Shown here piece by piece: positions 51,157 to 60,556 of a DNA stretch of 64,000 nt. The DNA lies in assembly GCF_001766835.1 (NCBI RefSeq), contig NZ_LKEU01000036.1, forward strand, positions 1 to 64,000, read 5' to 3'. Position 1 is the first letter of the stretch; each line of letters begins with the position of its first letter. Made by a program: the position numbers and the translations under genes. Below the pieces are notes generated by a model that had not been told where the DNA came from, ran no database searches, and worked only from the letters and a program-made list of their open reading frames with translations. Origin of the DNA: Acetobacterium wieringae. Its GTDB lineage: Bacteria > Bacillota > Clostridia > Eubacteriales > Eubacteriaceae.

Positions 51157-52281
51157 TTGATATATTTAGATTACGCTGCCGACACCCCAGTTGATGTCCA
51201 AGTGCTTGATTTATTTTGCCAAATCAATCAAGTTGCTTTTGGTAATGCAAACGGCACCCATCTGTCCGGGAAAAATGCTAAGCAATTGATTAAACAAGCA
51301 ACTATCAAAATAAAAAATCTGCTGAATTGTTCAACTTCGGAGGTTATCTACACCTCTGGAGCCACCGAAGCCAATAACCTGGCACTAAAGGGTATGGCCA
51401 GAAATTATCGTGAAAATGGTCGACACCTCATCTCGACCTGTCTGGAACATGCTTCAGTCAGCGGCAGCCTCAAGCAGCTACAATCGATTGGTTATGAAAT
51501 TGATCTGGTGTCGATCAGAAAAGATGGTACTGTTGACCTGGATCATTTAAATGAATTAATTCGAGAGGATACAATCATGGTCTCGATCAATTATGTTGAT
51601 AGCGAGTTGGGAATCTGTCAACCGATCCCATCAATTGCAACGATTGTTGCCGCTTATCCCAATTGCTTTTTTCATGTGGATGCCACCCAGGCTGTCGGAA
51701 AAATACCAATTCATTTAGATCAAATTGATCTGGTTACCTTTTCACCCCACAAGTTTTTCGGCCTGAATGGCATGGGCGTGCTACTAAAAAGCGACAGCCT
51801 GATCCTTGAAACACAAATCCATGGGGGTGCCAGCACCAGTTATTATCGCAGTGGCACGCCTTTTACCGCTGGTGCCGGGGCAACAGCACTGGCCCTTGAA
51901 CTGTGCCTGGCTGAGCTGGAAGAACGGCTGGCCCAGGTAACTGAAAAAAACGACTGGCTAAAAAAACAGTTATCAGCTTATCCGCTGGTATCTTTCAACA
52001 GCACTGAGCATTCGATTCCCCACATTCTTAATCTCAGTATCAAAGGTGTCAAGGCCCAAGTCTTTCAGGCTGCGCTGAGTGATCAGGAAGTCTGCGTTTC
52101 GACCAAATCAGCCTGTTCCACCGACAACACTCCCTCACGATCTGTTCTGACGGTCACCGGAAGCAGGGATCTGGCCAGATCTTCCTGGCGGATCAGTCTC
52201 TGTCATTTAACCACTGACAGCGAATTGCAGGAGTTTATGAACATCTTTGATTATTGTTATACAAGCTTAACTAAAAAGTAG
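51157..52281 (+). CDS. Cysteine desulfurase, IscS/NifS-like
   Basis: PLP enzyme that lifts sulfur from cysteine as a persulfide. YLDYAADTPVD opens the fold; the PLP lysine is in SPHKFFGLNG, and the mobile persulfide cysteine is in KSACSTDN. At 374 residues it has usual length. The start is TTG 51157, seven bases after AAGGGAG. It is followed after 8 bp by a TtcA-like sulfurtransferase, so it probably feeds tRNA thiolation. No iscU or sufB gene adjoins. Confidence 0.9.
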   Translation: MIYLDYAADTPVDVQVLDLFCQINQVAFGNANGTHLSGKNAKQLIKQATIKIKNLLNCSTSEVIYTSGATEANNLALKGMARNYRENGRHLISTCLEHASVSGSLKQLQSIGYEIDLVSIRKDGTVDLDHLNELIREDTIMVSINYVDSELGICQPIPSIATIVAAYPNCFFHVDATQAVGKIPIHLDQIDLVTFSPHKFFGLNGMGVLLKSDSLILETQIHGGASTSYYRSGTPFTAGAGATALALELCLAELEERLAQVTEKNDWLKKQLSAYPLVSFNSTEHSIPHILNLSIKGVKAQVFQAALSDQEVCVSTKSACSTDNTPSRSVLTVTGSRDLARSSWRISLCHLTTDSELQEFMNIFDYCYTSLTKK

Positions 52282-52289
52282 GAGTTATC

Positions 52290-53120
52290 ATGGAACGTTA
52301 TCAAGAAATAGAAAAAAGTTTAAAGAAGAAGTATCGCAGCAGTATCTGGTGCCGCTTTACCAGTGGCATCAATGAATATCAGCTGGTCAAGGAAGGCGAT
52401 AAAATTGCGGTGTGCATCTCTGGTGGAAAAGACTCGATGCTGATGGCCAAGCTATTCCAGGAACTGAAGAAACATAATAAATTCGAATTTGAACTGGTTT
52501 TCCTGGTGATGGATCCGGGCTATAACCCGATCAACCGGGAAATGATCAAAAAGAATCTGAAACTGCTGAATATTGAAGCCACTGTTTTCGAATCGCAGAT
52601 TTTTGATTCGGTGGCCGATATTGACAGATCACCCTGTTATCTCTGTGCCCGGATGCGTCGGGGTCATCTGTATCATCATGCCAAAGAATTGGGATGCAAT
52701 AAAATCGCCCTGGGGCATCATTATGACGACGTCATTGAGACGATCCTGATGGGCATGCTTTACGGCGGCCAGATTCAGACCATGATGCCCAAACTAAAAA
52801 GCAGCAATTTTGAGAATATGGAGTTAATCCGACCGATGTATCTGATCCGGGAAGAGGCCATCATCAGCTGGAAATTACATAACGACCTGCAATTTATTCA
52901 ATGTGCCTGCCGATTTACCGAAAATTGTATGATTTCAGACAACGAAGGCGGAGCCTCAAAGCGTCAGGAAATGAAAACGCTGCTGAAAAAATTCCGCCAA
53001 ACCAGCCCATATATCGAAAGCAATATTTTCAAAAGCGTCGAGAACGTCAATCTCAATACGATTATTTCATATAAGCAAGAAGGGGTTAAACATCATTTTT
53101 TAGATGATTATGATAGCTGA
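52290..53120 (+). CDS. TtcA-like PP-loop tRNA thiolation enzyme
   Basis: A 276-residue PP-loop ATPase with SGGKDSMLMAK, CYLCARMRRG, and a later CACRF cysteine pair, the pattern of Fe-S-dependent TtcA/TtuA enzymes that insert sulfur into tRNA bases. TtcA thiolates cytidine 32; the exact base here is not certain. It pairs with the cysteine desulfurase in an operon. AGGAG precedes ATG 52290. Confidence 0.85.
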   Translation: MERYQEIEKSLKKKYRSSIWCRFTSGINEYQLVKEGDKIAVCISGGKDSMLMAKLFQELKKHNKFEFELVFLVMDPGYNPINREMIKKNLKLLNIEATVFESQIFDSVADIDRSPCYLCARMRRGHLYHHAKELGCNKIALGHHYDDVIETILMGMLYGGQIQTMMPKLKSSNFENMELIRPMYLIREEAIISWKLHNDLQFIQCACRFTENCMISDNEGGASKRQEMKTLLKKFRQTSPYIESNIFKSVENVNLNTIISYKQEGVKHHFLDDYDS

Positions 53121-53177
53121 CTCTGTAAATAAAAGTAAAAAAAAATGAACCATTAATATCTGAACGGAGAATTTTTA

Positions 53178-53963
53178 ATGTTAAACCAATTTTCAAGAAC
53201 TGAATTATTACTTGGCGGGGATGCCATGGAAAAACTGGCGCAGGCACGCGTTGCCATCTTTGGCATTGGCGGAGTGGGTAGTTATACTGCTGAAGCCCTT
53301 GCCCGCAGCGGCATTGGCTCATTTGATCTCATTGATGACGATAAGGTCTGTTTGACAAATCTCAACCGCCAGATGATCGCCACCCGAAAAACCGTAGGCC
53401 AAAACAAGGTTGAGGTGATGAAACAACGGATTTTGGATATCAATCCCAATGCTCAGGTCGACGTTCATCAATGCTTCTTTTTACCTGAAAACGCTGATAA
53501 ATTTGACTTCTCTTCCTACTCATATGTAGTTGATGCCATCGATACCATTTCGGCCAAAATTGAGTTAGTGCTCCAAACAGAAAACACAAAAACACCCATC
53601 ATCAGCTGTATGGGTGCCGGAAACAAATTAGACCCGACGCTTTTTAAGGTTGCCGATATCTACAAAACCAGCATGTGTCCGGTCGCCAAAATCATGCGTA
53701 AAGAACTTAAAAAACGTAGGATCAAGCATTTAAAAGTTGTGTTTTCAACGGAAGAACCGATTAAACAAATAAAAAATCTAGCCAACAGTTGTCAATCCAA
53801 TTGTATTTGTCCACCGGGAACTGAAAGAAAATGTACCGATCGACGATCCATTCCCGGCAGCATTTCTTTTGTTCCGTCGGTAGCAGGTCTGATCTTAGCT
53901 GGTGAAGTGATCAAGGATCTCGCTTTCCAAATTAACCACAAGGGCGTGGAAAAACTTTATTGA
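53178..53963 (+). CDS. tcdA: TcdA-type E1-like tRNA cyclic-t6A dehydratase
   Basis: A 261-residue ThiF-fold enzyme that ATP-dependently cyclises t6A37 in tRNA. GIGGVGSYTAEAL binds ATP; LTNLNRQ and DAIDTISAK are present, and the C-terminal half (CMGAGNKLDPT, KRRIKHLKVVFSTE) is specific to TcdA/CsdL. It follows the TtcA-like gene by 57 bp, making a tRNA-modification group. It converges on the response regulator. Confidence 0.92.
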   Translation: MLNQFSRTELLLGGDAMEKLAQARVAIFGIGGVGSYTAEALARSGIGSFDLIDDDKVCLTNLNRQMIATRKTVGQNKVEVMKQRILDINPNAQVDVHQCFFLPENADKFDFSSYSYVVDAIDTISAKIELVLQTENTKTPIISCMGAGNKLDPTLFKVADIYKTSMCPVAKIMRKELKKRRIKHLKVVFSTEEPIKQIKNLANSCQSNCICPPGTERKCTDRRSIPGSISFVPSVAGLILAGEVIKDLAFQINHKGVEKLY

Positions 53964-53967
53964 TAGC

Positions 53968-54681
53968 CTATGTTTCGGGGGTTTCACCCCCGAATTTATA
54001 ACCAATCCCATAAATAGTCAGGACATAGACCGGATTTTTGGGATCCTTTTCTATTTTTTGACGCAGGTTCTTGATATGGCTATCCACGGCCCGATCATAT
54101 CCTTCAAACTCATCACCCAACGCTACTCTGATTAGATCCTCCCGGGTAAAAACCTTACTGGGATATTTTATTAACGCCGCCAGTAGTTTATACTCATTTG
54201 GAGTAAGATTAATTTCCACCTGATTCTTTTTGATCAGATGACTTTCAAAATCAACCTCCAAATCACCGCCATTGAAAGAAGCCTTATTATAAAGCGGCAC
54301 CAGATCATCACTTGATCGGCGCAGAACTGCTTCAATTCTGGCATTTAGGGCTTTTAAACTAAATGGTTTCGTAATATAATCATCTGCGCCGATATTCAAG
54401 CCTTTTAGCATATCTGATTCTTCAATTTTTGCAGTAAGCATAATAATCGGCACCCGGGATTTTTTTCTGATCTGAATACAAATTTCTTCGCCCGTCATAT
54501 CCGGAAGCATCAGGTCTAATACGATGAGCGCAATGTTTTCCCGGTCAAAGATATCGAGGGCTTGTTTACCATTTTCCGCCGTAAAGACGGTAAAGCCTTT
54601 ACTTTCCAGAAAAGACTTTACCACCTCAATTATTTTGGTTTCATCATCAACAATAAGTACTTTTTTTAAATGATTGTTCAT
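53968..54681 (-). CDS. OmpR-family response regulator
   Basis: A 237-residue regulator: receiver domain with phospho-acceptor Asp in LIVLDLMLPD, then a winged-helix DNA-binding domain (LTPNEYKLLAALIKYPSKVFTREDL). ATG 54681 is preferred over TTG 54690, which is too close to AGAGG. It belongs with the histidine kinase two genes upstream. Position at the end of the metal operon suggests control by copper or envelope stress, like CopR/CusR. Confidence 0.92.
   Translation of the reverse strand: MNNHLKKVLIVDDETKIIEVVKSFLESKGFTVFTAENGKQALDIFDRENIALIVLDLMLPDMTGEEICIQIRKKSRVPIIMLTAKIEESDMLKGLNIGADDYITKPFSLKALNARIEAVLRRSSDDLVPLYNKASFNGGDLEVDFESHLIKKNQVEINLTPNEYKLLAALIKYPSKVFTREDLIRVALGDEFEGYDRAVDSHIKNLRQKIEKDPKNPVYVLTIYGIGYKFGGETPET
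53974..53994 (+). terminator. Terminator after tcdA, inside the response-regulator 3' end
   Basis: TTCGGGGGT (53974-53982) pairs with ACCCCCGAA (53986-53994) around TTC, followed by TTTATAA. It lies 11 bp after the tcdA stop and overlaps the last codons of the converging regulator gene. Confidence 0.65.
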
Positions 54682-54803
54682 TATTGCCAAACCTCTATAC
54701 TTCCCAGTTGCTCAATTGAACATCAACGTATTCTATCATCACGTGTATGAAATCTTCTTGTGACACTTTTCTCATTATACTACAGTAACTCGCTTGGGTA
54801 GCA

Positions 54804-55115
54804 TTAATCCCGCTTTTTTAGGCTTAAACCTTCGACTTGGATCGTTGCCGCAATCAAATTTTTTTTAAGTATAAAATGCAGTGTCGACCTTATCACCCTT
54901 GCATTTTTGCTGATATATAGGGTAACATCATTCTGTTTAAATATATCAAATGCGTCCAATTGATCTGGCTTTACAAGTGAAACTTCAGAAACCTCAAAAG
55001 TTGGACAGCAACCGCCACCTGTAGAACTGATGGTAAGTGTTAAATTACTCTTTCTTTTTTTTCGCATGTAGTCTAAAACTGCATTGTCTATTTTAAGCTC
55101 AAATGATCTGTCCAT
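54804..55115 (-). CDS. Small CC-motif protein
   Basis: A 103-residue protein with a vicinal Cys-Cys in STGGGCCPTFEV near residue 36. It resembles the small CC/Se-motif proteins in which some relatives carry selenocysteine at that place; here both are cysteine. It has no signal peptide. Sitting between histidine kinase and response regulator in a metal operon, it may bind metal or carry thiols. Function is not known. Confidence 0.75.
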   Translation of the reverse strand: MDRSFELKIDNAVLDYMRKKRKSNLTLTISSTGGGCCPTFEVSEVSLVKPDQLDAFDIFKQNDVTLYISKNARVIRSTLHFILKKNLIAATIQVEGLSLKKRD

Positions 55116-55126
55116 CTTTTTTACTC

Positions 55127-56527
55127 CTATTCCATTTTATTTTTCGGCAGCTTGATAACAAAACTACTGTCTTCGTTTAAGTGACTTTCGGCCTCAACCA
55201 TTCCCCCGTGGGCAGTAACGATTGACTTAACAATGGCCAGTCCAATTCCTGAACCACCGGTCATACGATTTCTAGATTTATCAGCGCGATAAAAGCGCTC
55301 AAAAACATAGGGGAGTTCGTCTTCAGGTATCCCAATCCCATTATCACTGACACTTAATCGAACAAACTGCTTATCTTCAGAAATAAAAATCTTAATGATA
55401 CCATGCTCCGGTGTATATTTTACCGCATTTGAAACTAGATTAATGATCACCTGGCTGATTCTATTTTGATCAGCATATGTTTCTGAACTTTCCCCCTCAA
55501 TCGATACGTTCAACTTCTTTTTATCGATTTCTGCGGCAAAGTTCGCCACTGCTTTTTCTGATAACGCATTCAGATTGATCTGTGTTTTATCAAGCTTTAA
55601 ATTATCACTTTCAACTTTTGCCAAATTCTCTAAATCCTGTATAATTTTACCTATGCGCAATATTTCATCATGGCAACTTTTCAAGCGTTCGTTTGTAGGT
55701 TCCCATACCCCTTCAATCATGGCTTCAATATGGGTTCCAATCGATGTAAGAGGAGTTCGCAGTTCATGAGCTACATCAGCGGTCAACTGTTTTCTTAGTG
55801 ACTCCTGTTTTCCCAATGAGTCAGCTAAATGATTGACAGCAACAATGAGGTCATTTAATTCCCTGGTTTTTGAAACTTCTGTGATTCGTACATCGTAATC
55901 ACCTTCAGAGATTTGTTTTGTTACAGTGACCGTATGTAAGATTGGGCGACTTAATCGTTTTGCTAGGATTGACCCGACAATAACCGAAAAAACAAGTGAG
56001 AAAACGCCAATTCCGATTAATACTGTATTGAGTGCATTCAAAAACTGAAAATCATCTGCGCTTAAGAAGTATGGTCCAAAATAGCTGACATCTGCCGTTC
56101 CAATGACTTTACCATTCTTAGTGATTGAGATGGTTTTTGACATAAATTCACCATTCATTTGCGGATATTTCGTATTCATGCGATGTGAAATATCATCCAT
56201 CACTGCTGTACATAAGGACATGTCACAGGTCTCCGCATCCCAGATCGTCTGATTCTGTAAATCATAAACCTTGACAATATACCCGTCATAAAGGGCATAC
56301 ATCCCGATGGTGTGGACAAAATCTGCGTTCCAGGTTTTGGTGTCCATATCATATTGCTGACTCAAACTATCTGTTATTTCCTGAGTTCGTTTCTCTTGTT
56401 GAATGGTAAGATAATTAGTGAATTCTTTTTCAATTAAAATGTTTGATAAAAAGCTGATCGAGGCAACAGTAAGTAACATAATCAGGGCAATCGTCAACGA
56501 TAGTTTTGTTCTTAAGCTATGTTCCAT
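55127..56527 (-). CDS. Membrane sensor histidine kinase
   Basis: A 466-residue kinase. Membrane helices at about 8-30 and 165-190 enclose an extracellular sensor with a CDMSLC cysteine pair. HAMP follows, then HisKA with the phospho-His in DVAHELRTPLTS, N-box NLVSNAVKYT, and DNGIGIPEDE / GGSGIGLAIVK. ATG 56527 follows GAGGAGA. It partners the response regulator two genes downstream; the cysteine pair could sense metal. Confidence 0.92.
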   Translation of the reverse strand: MEHSLRTKLSLTIALIMLLTVASISFLSNILIEKEFTNYLTIQQEKRTQEITDSLSQQYDMDTKTWNADFVHTIGMYALYDGYIVKVYDLQNQTIWDAETCDMSLCTAVMDDISHRMNTKYPQMNGEFMSKTISITKNGKVIGTADVSYFGPYFLSADDFQFLNALNTVLIGIGVFSLVFSVIVGSILAKRLSRPILHTVTVTKQISEGDYDVRITEVSKTRELNDLIVAVNHLADSLGKQESLRKQLTADVAHELRTPLTSIGTHIEAMIEGVWEPTNERLKSCHDEILRIGKIIQDLENLAKVESDNLKLDKTQINLNALSEKAVANFAAEIDKKKLNVSIEGESSETYADQNRISQVIINLVSNAVKYTPEHGIIKIFISEDKQFVRLSVSDNGIGIPEDELPYVFERFYRADKSRNRMTGGSGIGLAIVKSIVTAHGGMVEAESHLNEDSSFVIKLPKNKME

Positions 56528-56562
56528 AGCAATCTCCTCGTTCATAACTAATTATGAATTAG

Positions 56563-56778
56563 TTATATTTTTCCTGTCACATGGTATCCTTCTTCTTCAA
56601 TGACAGTTTTGAAGCTCTCAAAGGTTAATTTACCCGGTTCATATTCGATTGCCACAGTTTTTCCAGTAAGATCGACAATAACACGCTCAACTCCGTCGAG
56701 TTCGCCAACTGCATTTTTTACAGCTCTTTCACAGTGAGCACACGACATACCTTCGACATTTAAAATTATTCTTTCCAT
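56563..56778 (-). CDS. copZ: CopZ-like heavy-metal-associated chaperone
   Basis: A 71-residue HMA-fold chaperone with the Cu(I) motif MSCAHC near residue 13. It should deliver copper to the P-type ATPase encoded two genes upstream. ATG 56778 follows AGAGGTG; the GTG inside that ribosome site is rejected as start. Confidence 0.92.
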   Translation of the reverse strand: MERIILNVEGMSCAHCERAVKNAVGELDGVERVIVDLTGKTVAIEYEPGKLTFESFKTVIEEEGYHVTGKI

Positions 56779-56802
56779 TTTGTACACCTCTTTTTTTCTA
56801 GT

Positions 56803-57477
56803 TTATTTAATATTGAACGGTTTTAAAAATTTATCCACTTCAATTGGTTTTTTATCTTCGTCTTCGGCACTGACCTTGGCGAAAACCCAGCCTTCAACTT
56901 TTTCCGGATCAACGCCGGCATCAATAAAAATCTGTGGATTTAAAACAAAGACAATGTCTTTATCATTGGTACTCAGGTCTTTAGCCCATTCAAACATATT
57001 CCCATCACCAATGTCAACCCCATAATGGTCAAGGGCGGTGTGATATTTAATATGATCACGTTTCAGATTGACAAGCTGTTCATAGGATGCCAGCGGGGTC
57101 ACTTCGCCACTGTAGGTTAATTTTTCATCCCCTAACATTGTCCCGACCATAATCTTATCATCAACGAGCATTCCGGCGGGAAGCTTGGTGACATCAAGTC
57201 CAGCTGCGATGAATGGTTTAGCATCAACTTCCAGCATCACATCGTGAGGGGTGCCGCTACTGTAATCCTTACTCCAGATAAAACGGGCGGTTCCATCCGG
57301 TGCCGATAGTGCCCAGCCACCATTTATCTCATCTTCGGCAATTTGGTTGGGAATGACCTGAAGCACCGCATCAAAGGATGTGATGGAGGTCTTGCCGACA
57401 ACATCAGTTTGCTGACAACCGGATAGGACAACTAACAATAATAGGGCTGCCCCGGCCAAAATAATTTTCTTCTTCAT
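56803..57477 (-). CDS. Membrane-anchored lipoprotein of a metal operon
   Basis: A 224-residue lipoprotein with lipobox LSGC and Cys21. The mature part begins SFDAVLQVIP and carries sheet-rich repeats around GGWALSAPDG and MLVDDKIMVGTM. No HMA or cupredoxin motif is seen. It lies between copA and copZ and may bind or sense metal outside the membrane. No confident family assignment. Confidence 0.8.
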   Translation of the reverse strand: MKKKIILAGAALLLLVVLSGCQQTDVVGKTSITSFDAVLQVIPNQIAEDEINGGWALSAPDGTARFIWSKDYSSGTPHDVMLEVDAKPFIAAGLDVTKLPAGMLVDDKIMVGTMLGDEKLTYSGEVTPLASYEQLVNLKRDHIKYHTALDHYGVDIGDGNMFEWAKDLSTNDKDIVFVLNPQIFIDAGVDPEKVEGWVFAKVSAEDEDKKPIEVDKFLKPFNIK

Positions 57478-57503
57478 AATCTTTTCTCCTTATTAAATAT
57501 TTT

Positions 57504-59963
57504 TTATGGTTTGAAACCTTTTAATCTGAGTGCATTGGTGAGTACCGAAACCGAACTCAGTGACATCGCAGCTGCTGCAAAAATGGGATTCAGCAATGGT
57601 CCGCCAAACAGATAGAGCAGTCCGGCGGCGATGGGGATTCCGGCGACGTTATAGCCAAATGCCCAGACCAAATTCTGCTTAATGTTACGGATGGTACTTT
57701 TGCTGAGTTTAATGGCGGTGGGTACATCCATCAGATCACTTCGCATCAGCACAATGTCGGCGGATTCCATGGCAACATCGGTACCGGAGCCAATGGCAAT
57801 GCCAATGTCCGCCTGTGCCAAAGCCGGTGCATCGTTGATGCCATCTCCAACCATGGCCACTTTTCGGCCTTCAGCCTGAAGTTTTTTAACTTCGTTTGAT
57901 TTATCCTGGGGCAATACTTCGGCCAGAACCCGATCAATACCAACCTGTTTGGCAATGGCTTCGGCAGTTTTTTTATTATCGCCGGTAATCATCGCCACTT
58001 CAATACCCATTTCATGAAGCTTGGCAATGGCCGCTTTACTGCTGGCTTTGACGACATCGGCCACAGCAATAATCCCGGACAGCGTGCCATCCATGGCAAT
58101 GTACATGGGTGTTTTACCTTCTTCAGCAAGTCTGTCTGATTCTTCTTCCAGGGTGATCAGGGAGATACTGTTCTCATCCATCATTTTCCGGTTTCCCAAT
58201 AGCAGCCGGGAACCGTCAACTTCCACTTCAATCCCATATCCGGGAATGGCTTTAAAGGTATCAATCTTAAGGGTTTCCAGGTTTTCTTTTTGGGCGCCAC
58301 GGACAATCGCTTCACCCAGCGGATGTTCTGATCCTTTTTCAGCCGATGCGGCAATTTGAAGTAGCCAATCCCGCTCAATCCCATTTGCGGTGACAATGTC
58401 AGTTACCTCAGGCTTACCTTCAGTAATGGTGCCGGTTTTGTCAAAAACAATGGTATCAATAAGATGGGTGGTTTCCAGGGCTTCGCCGCCCTTAATTAAA
58501 ATGCCATACTCAGCACCTTTTCCGGTACCCACCATGATCGCCGTAGGGGTTGCCAGACCAAGAGCACAGGGGCAGGCGATGACAAGAATCGAAATAAAAA
58601 TGGTCATCGCAAAGACAAAGGTATGACCGGTAAAATACCAACCAGCAAAGGCCAGCACTGCGATCACAAAGACAATCGGAACAAAATAACTGGATACAAT
58701 ATCGGCCAGCTGGGCGATCGGTGCCTTTGAACCCTGGGCATCTTCCACCAGCTTGATGATTTGCGCCAGGGCAGTATCGCCGCCAATTTTTGTCGTTCTA
58801 AATTTGATTACACCATTTTTGTTAATACTGGCAGCGTATACCGCATCCCCAGATTTTTTATCGATGGGCATACTTTCTCCGGTAAGCATCGATTCATCAA
58901 TGGCGGTGTTTCCTTCAATGACGATCCCATCAACCGGAATTTTGCCCCCCGGTTTGACCAGGATCACGTCGTCAATTTCGACCTCATCAATGGGTGTTTC
59001 AATTTCAACGCCATCCCGGATAACAACGGCCATTTTAGGTGCCAGACCCATCAGTTTTTTTATCGCTTCGGAAGTTTTCCCTTTGGATACCGCTTCCAAA
59101 TATTTTCCTAACAGGATCAGGGTAATGATAACTCCAGCGGTTTCAAAGTACAAATCTTCAACTGCCCCGAAATTACCAATGCTGATCTGATAAACCGAAT
59201 AGAGACTATAGAGAATCGCCGCCGAGGTTCCCATCGCAATCAATGAATCCATATTGGGACTGCGCTGGATGATGGCTTTGAAACCGACACTATAAAAACG
59301 GTGGCCAGCGATTATAATTGGAATCACCAGAATGATTTGCACGATGGCGTAGGTCAGTGGATATTGCATCGGCTCCAGAAAACTGGGAATCGGTAGTCGT
59401 AGCCACCAGATCATCGCCCCCATGGCCAGATAAAGCAGCGGAATCCCGAAAGTTGCCGACACGATTAATTTAGTCTTGAGGGTTCGGATTTCTTTTTCCT
59501 TCCTCAGTTTGTCTTCATCAATGGCCGTTTTTTTCTCAATTTCCAGCGCCTGATACCCGGCTTTTTCAATGGCCTGGCGAATGGTAGAGAGTTTAATCTG
59601 CTGGGTGTCGTAGTGAATGGTGGCTTTTTCCGTTGCCAGATTAACAGTAGCACTGGTGATTCCTTCAAGCTTCCCTAAAACCTTTTCGACCCGAGCCGAA
59701 CAAGAGGCACAAGTCATCCCGCCAATCGGGATTGTCACTTCACTGATTGTACTGATTTCGACCGTACCGTATCCGGCTTTTTCAATGACTTCATTGATTT
59801 TTTGCCGGGAAGCCACGCCCTCATCATATTCTACCGACAGGCTTTCGGTGGCAAAATTCACTGATGCACTGGTTATCCCTGCCATCTTACTGACAACTTT
59901 TTCTACTCTGGCGGCACAGGCCGCACAGGTCATGCCCGTTATCTTGATTGTTTCTTTTTTCAT
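57504..59963 (-). CDS. copA: Copper-exporting P1B-type ATPase CopA
   Basis: An 819-residue Cu(I) efflux ATPase. Two N-terminal HMA domains carry MTCAAC (Cys13, Cys16) and MTCASC. The membrane CPC motif is in ACPCALG near 463, phosphorylation site DKTGT near 505, actuator LTGES, SEHPLGE, and [13 protein letters not shown] 59963 follows AAGGAGGG; a longer upstream reading has no better ribosome site. Confidence 0.95.
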   Translation of the reverse strand: MKKETIKITGMTCAACAARVEKVVSKMAGITSASVNFATESLSVEYDEGVASRQKINEVIEKAGYGTVEISTISEVTIPIGGMTCASCSARVEKVLGKLEGITSATVNLATEKATIHYDTQQIKLSTIRQAIEKAGYQALEIEKKTAIDEDKLRKEKEIRTLKTKLIVSATFGIPLLYLAMGAMIWWLRLPIPSFLEPMQYPLTYAIVQIILVIPIIIAGHRFYSVGFKAIIQRSPNMDSLIAMGTSAAILYSLYSVYQISIGNFGAVEDLYFETAGVIITLILLGKYLEAVSKGKTSEAIKKLMGLAPKMAVVIRDGVEIETPIDEVEIDDVILVKPGGKIPVDGIVIEGNTAIDESMLTGESMPIDKKSGDAVYAASINKNGVIKFRTTKIGGDTALAQIIKLVEDAQGSKAPIAQLADIVSSYFVPIVFVIAVLAFAGWYFTGHTFVFAMTIFISILVIACPCALGLATPTAIMVGTGKGAEYGILIKGGEALETTHLIDTIVFDKTGTITEGKPEVTDIVTANGIERDWLLQIAASAEKGSEHPLGEAIVRGAQKENLETLKIDTFKAIPGYGIEVEVDGSRLLLGNRKMMDENSISLITLEEESDRLAEEGKTPMYIAMDGTLSGIIAVADVVKASSKAAIAKLHEMGIEVAMITGDNKKTAEAIAKQVGIDRVLAEVLPQDKSNEVKKLQAEGRKVAMVGDGINDAPALAQADIGIAIGSGTDVAMESADIVLMRSDLMDVPTAIKLSKSTIRNIKQNLVWAFGYNVAGIPIAAGLLYLFGGPLLNPIFAAAAMSLSSVSVLTNALRLKGFKP

Positions 59964-60000
59964 TAAATTGCCCTCCTTGACTTTCATATATGACTCTTTT

Positions 60001-60507
60001 TTATTGGTTAATATCATCAACAACGGTAATGGTACTTCCTACCATTCCCATCCAGCAGGAATAATTGATGGTACCGGCCTTCGTCGGTGTAAATTCGACG
60101 ACATTTTCTCCGGTAATCAGTTTTTGTTCAACACCATAGCTTCGGATCAGCATTTTATTATTGCAGCTATTCAAATCGCCGTCGTTGGCTGTAATGATCC
60201 ATTTAACCGGTATCCCCGTTTGAACAACAATAGGTTTATAAATGCCCCGATCCAGGGTCGTTGCTACCGTTTGAACCCCATCACTCACTGTGGCTTTGGT
60301 TCCGGCATTTGATTTGGCAACGGAACTACTGACACTCTGCTGTTCTGTCGTTTTTTGAGACTCACTGCTTGATTGAGTTTGTGATGAATTAGAATTAACC
60401 GCTGTTTCGCCTGCGTTTCCTGAACTTCTGGTACAGCCAGAAAATATAACAATCCCCGTCAGGACGATGCCCAACACGATTCCCCATAAATAATATGATT
60501 TTTTCAT
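60001..60507 (-). CDS. Cupredoxin-like lipoprotein
   Basis: A 168-residue lipoprotein anchored at Cys25 (FSGC), with a Ser/Thr/Gln-rich linker to about residue 75 and a cupredoxin fold after it. Possible metal ligands are the cysteines in SCNNK and YSCWMGM plus the methionines. Its fold closely matches the C-terminal domain of the next protein upstream (shared YKPI, CNN and YSCWMGM), so one is likely a duplication of the other. It probably binds extracellular copper. Confidence 0.85.
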   Translation of the reverse strand: MKKSYYLWGIVLGIVLTGIVIFSGCTRSSGNAGETAVNSNSSQTQSSSESQKTTEQQSVSSSVAKSNAGTKATVSDGVQTVATTLDRGIYKPIVVQTGIPVKWIITANDGDLNSCNNKMLIRSYGVEQKLITGENVVEFTPTKAGTINYSCWMGMVGSTITVVDDINQ

Positions 60508-60556
60508 TTAAATTCTCCTTTTTATACTACCCTTTTTTAGTCTTTACTACCTGTGC

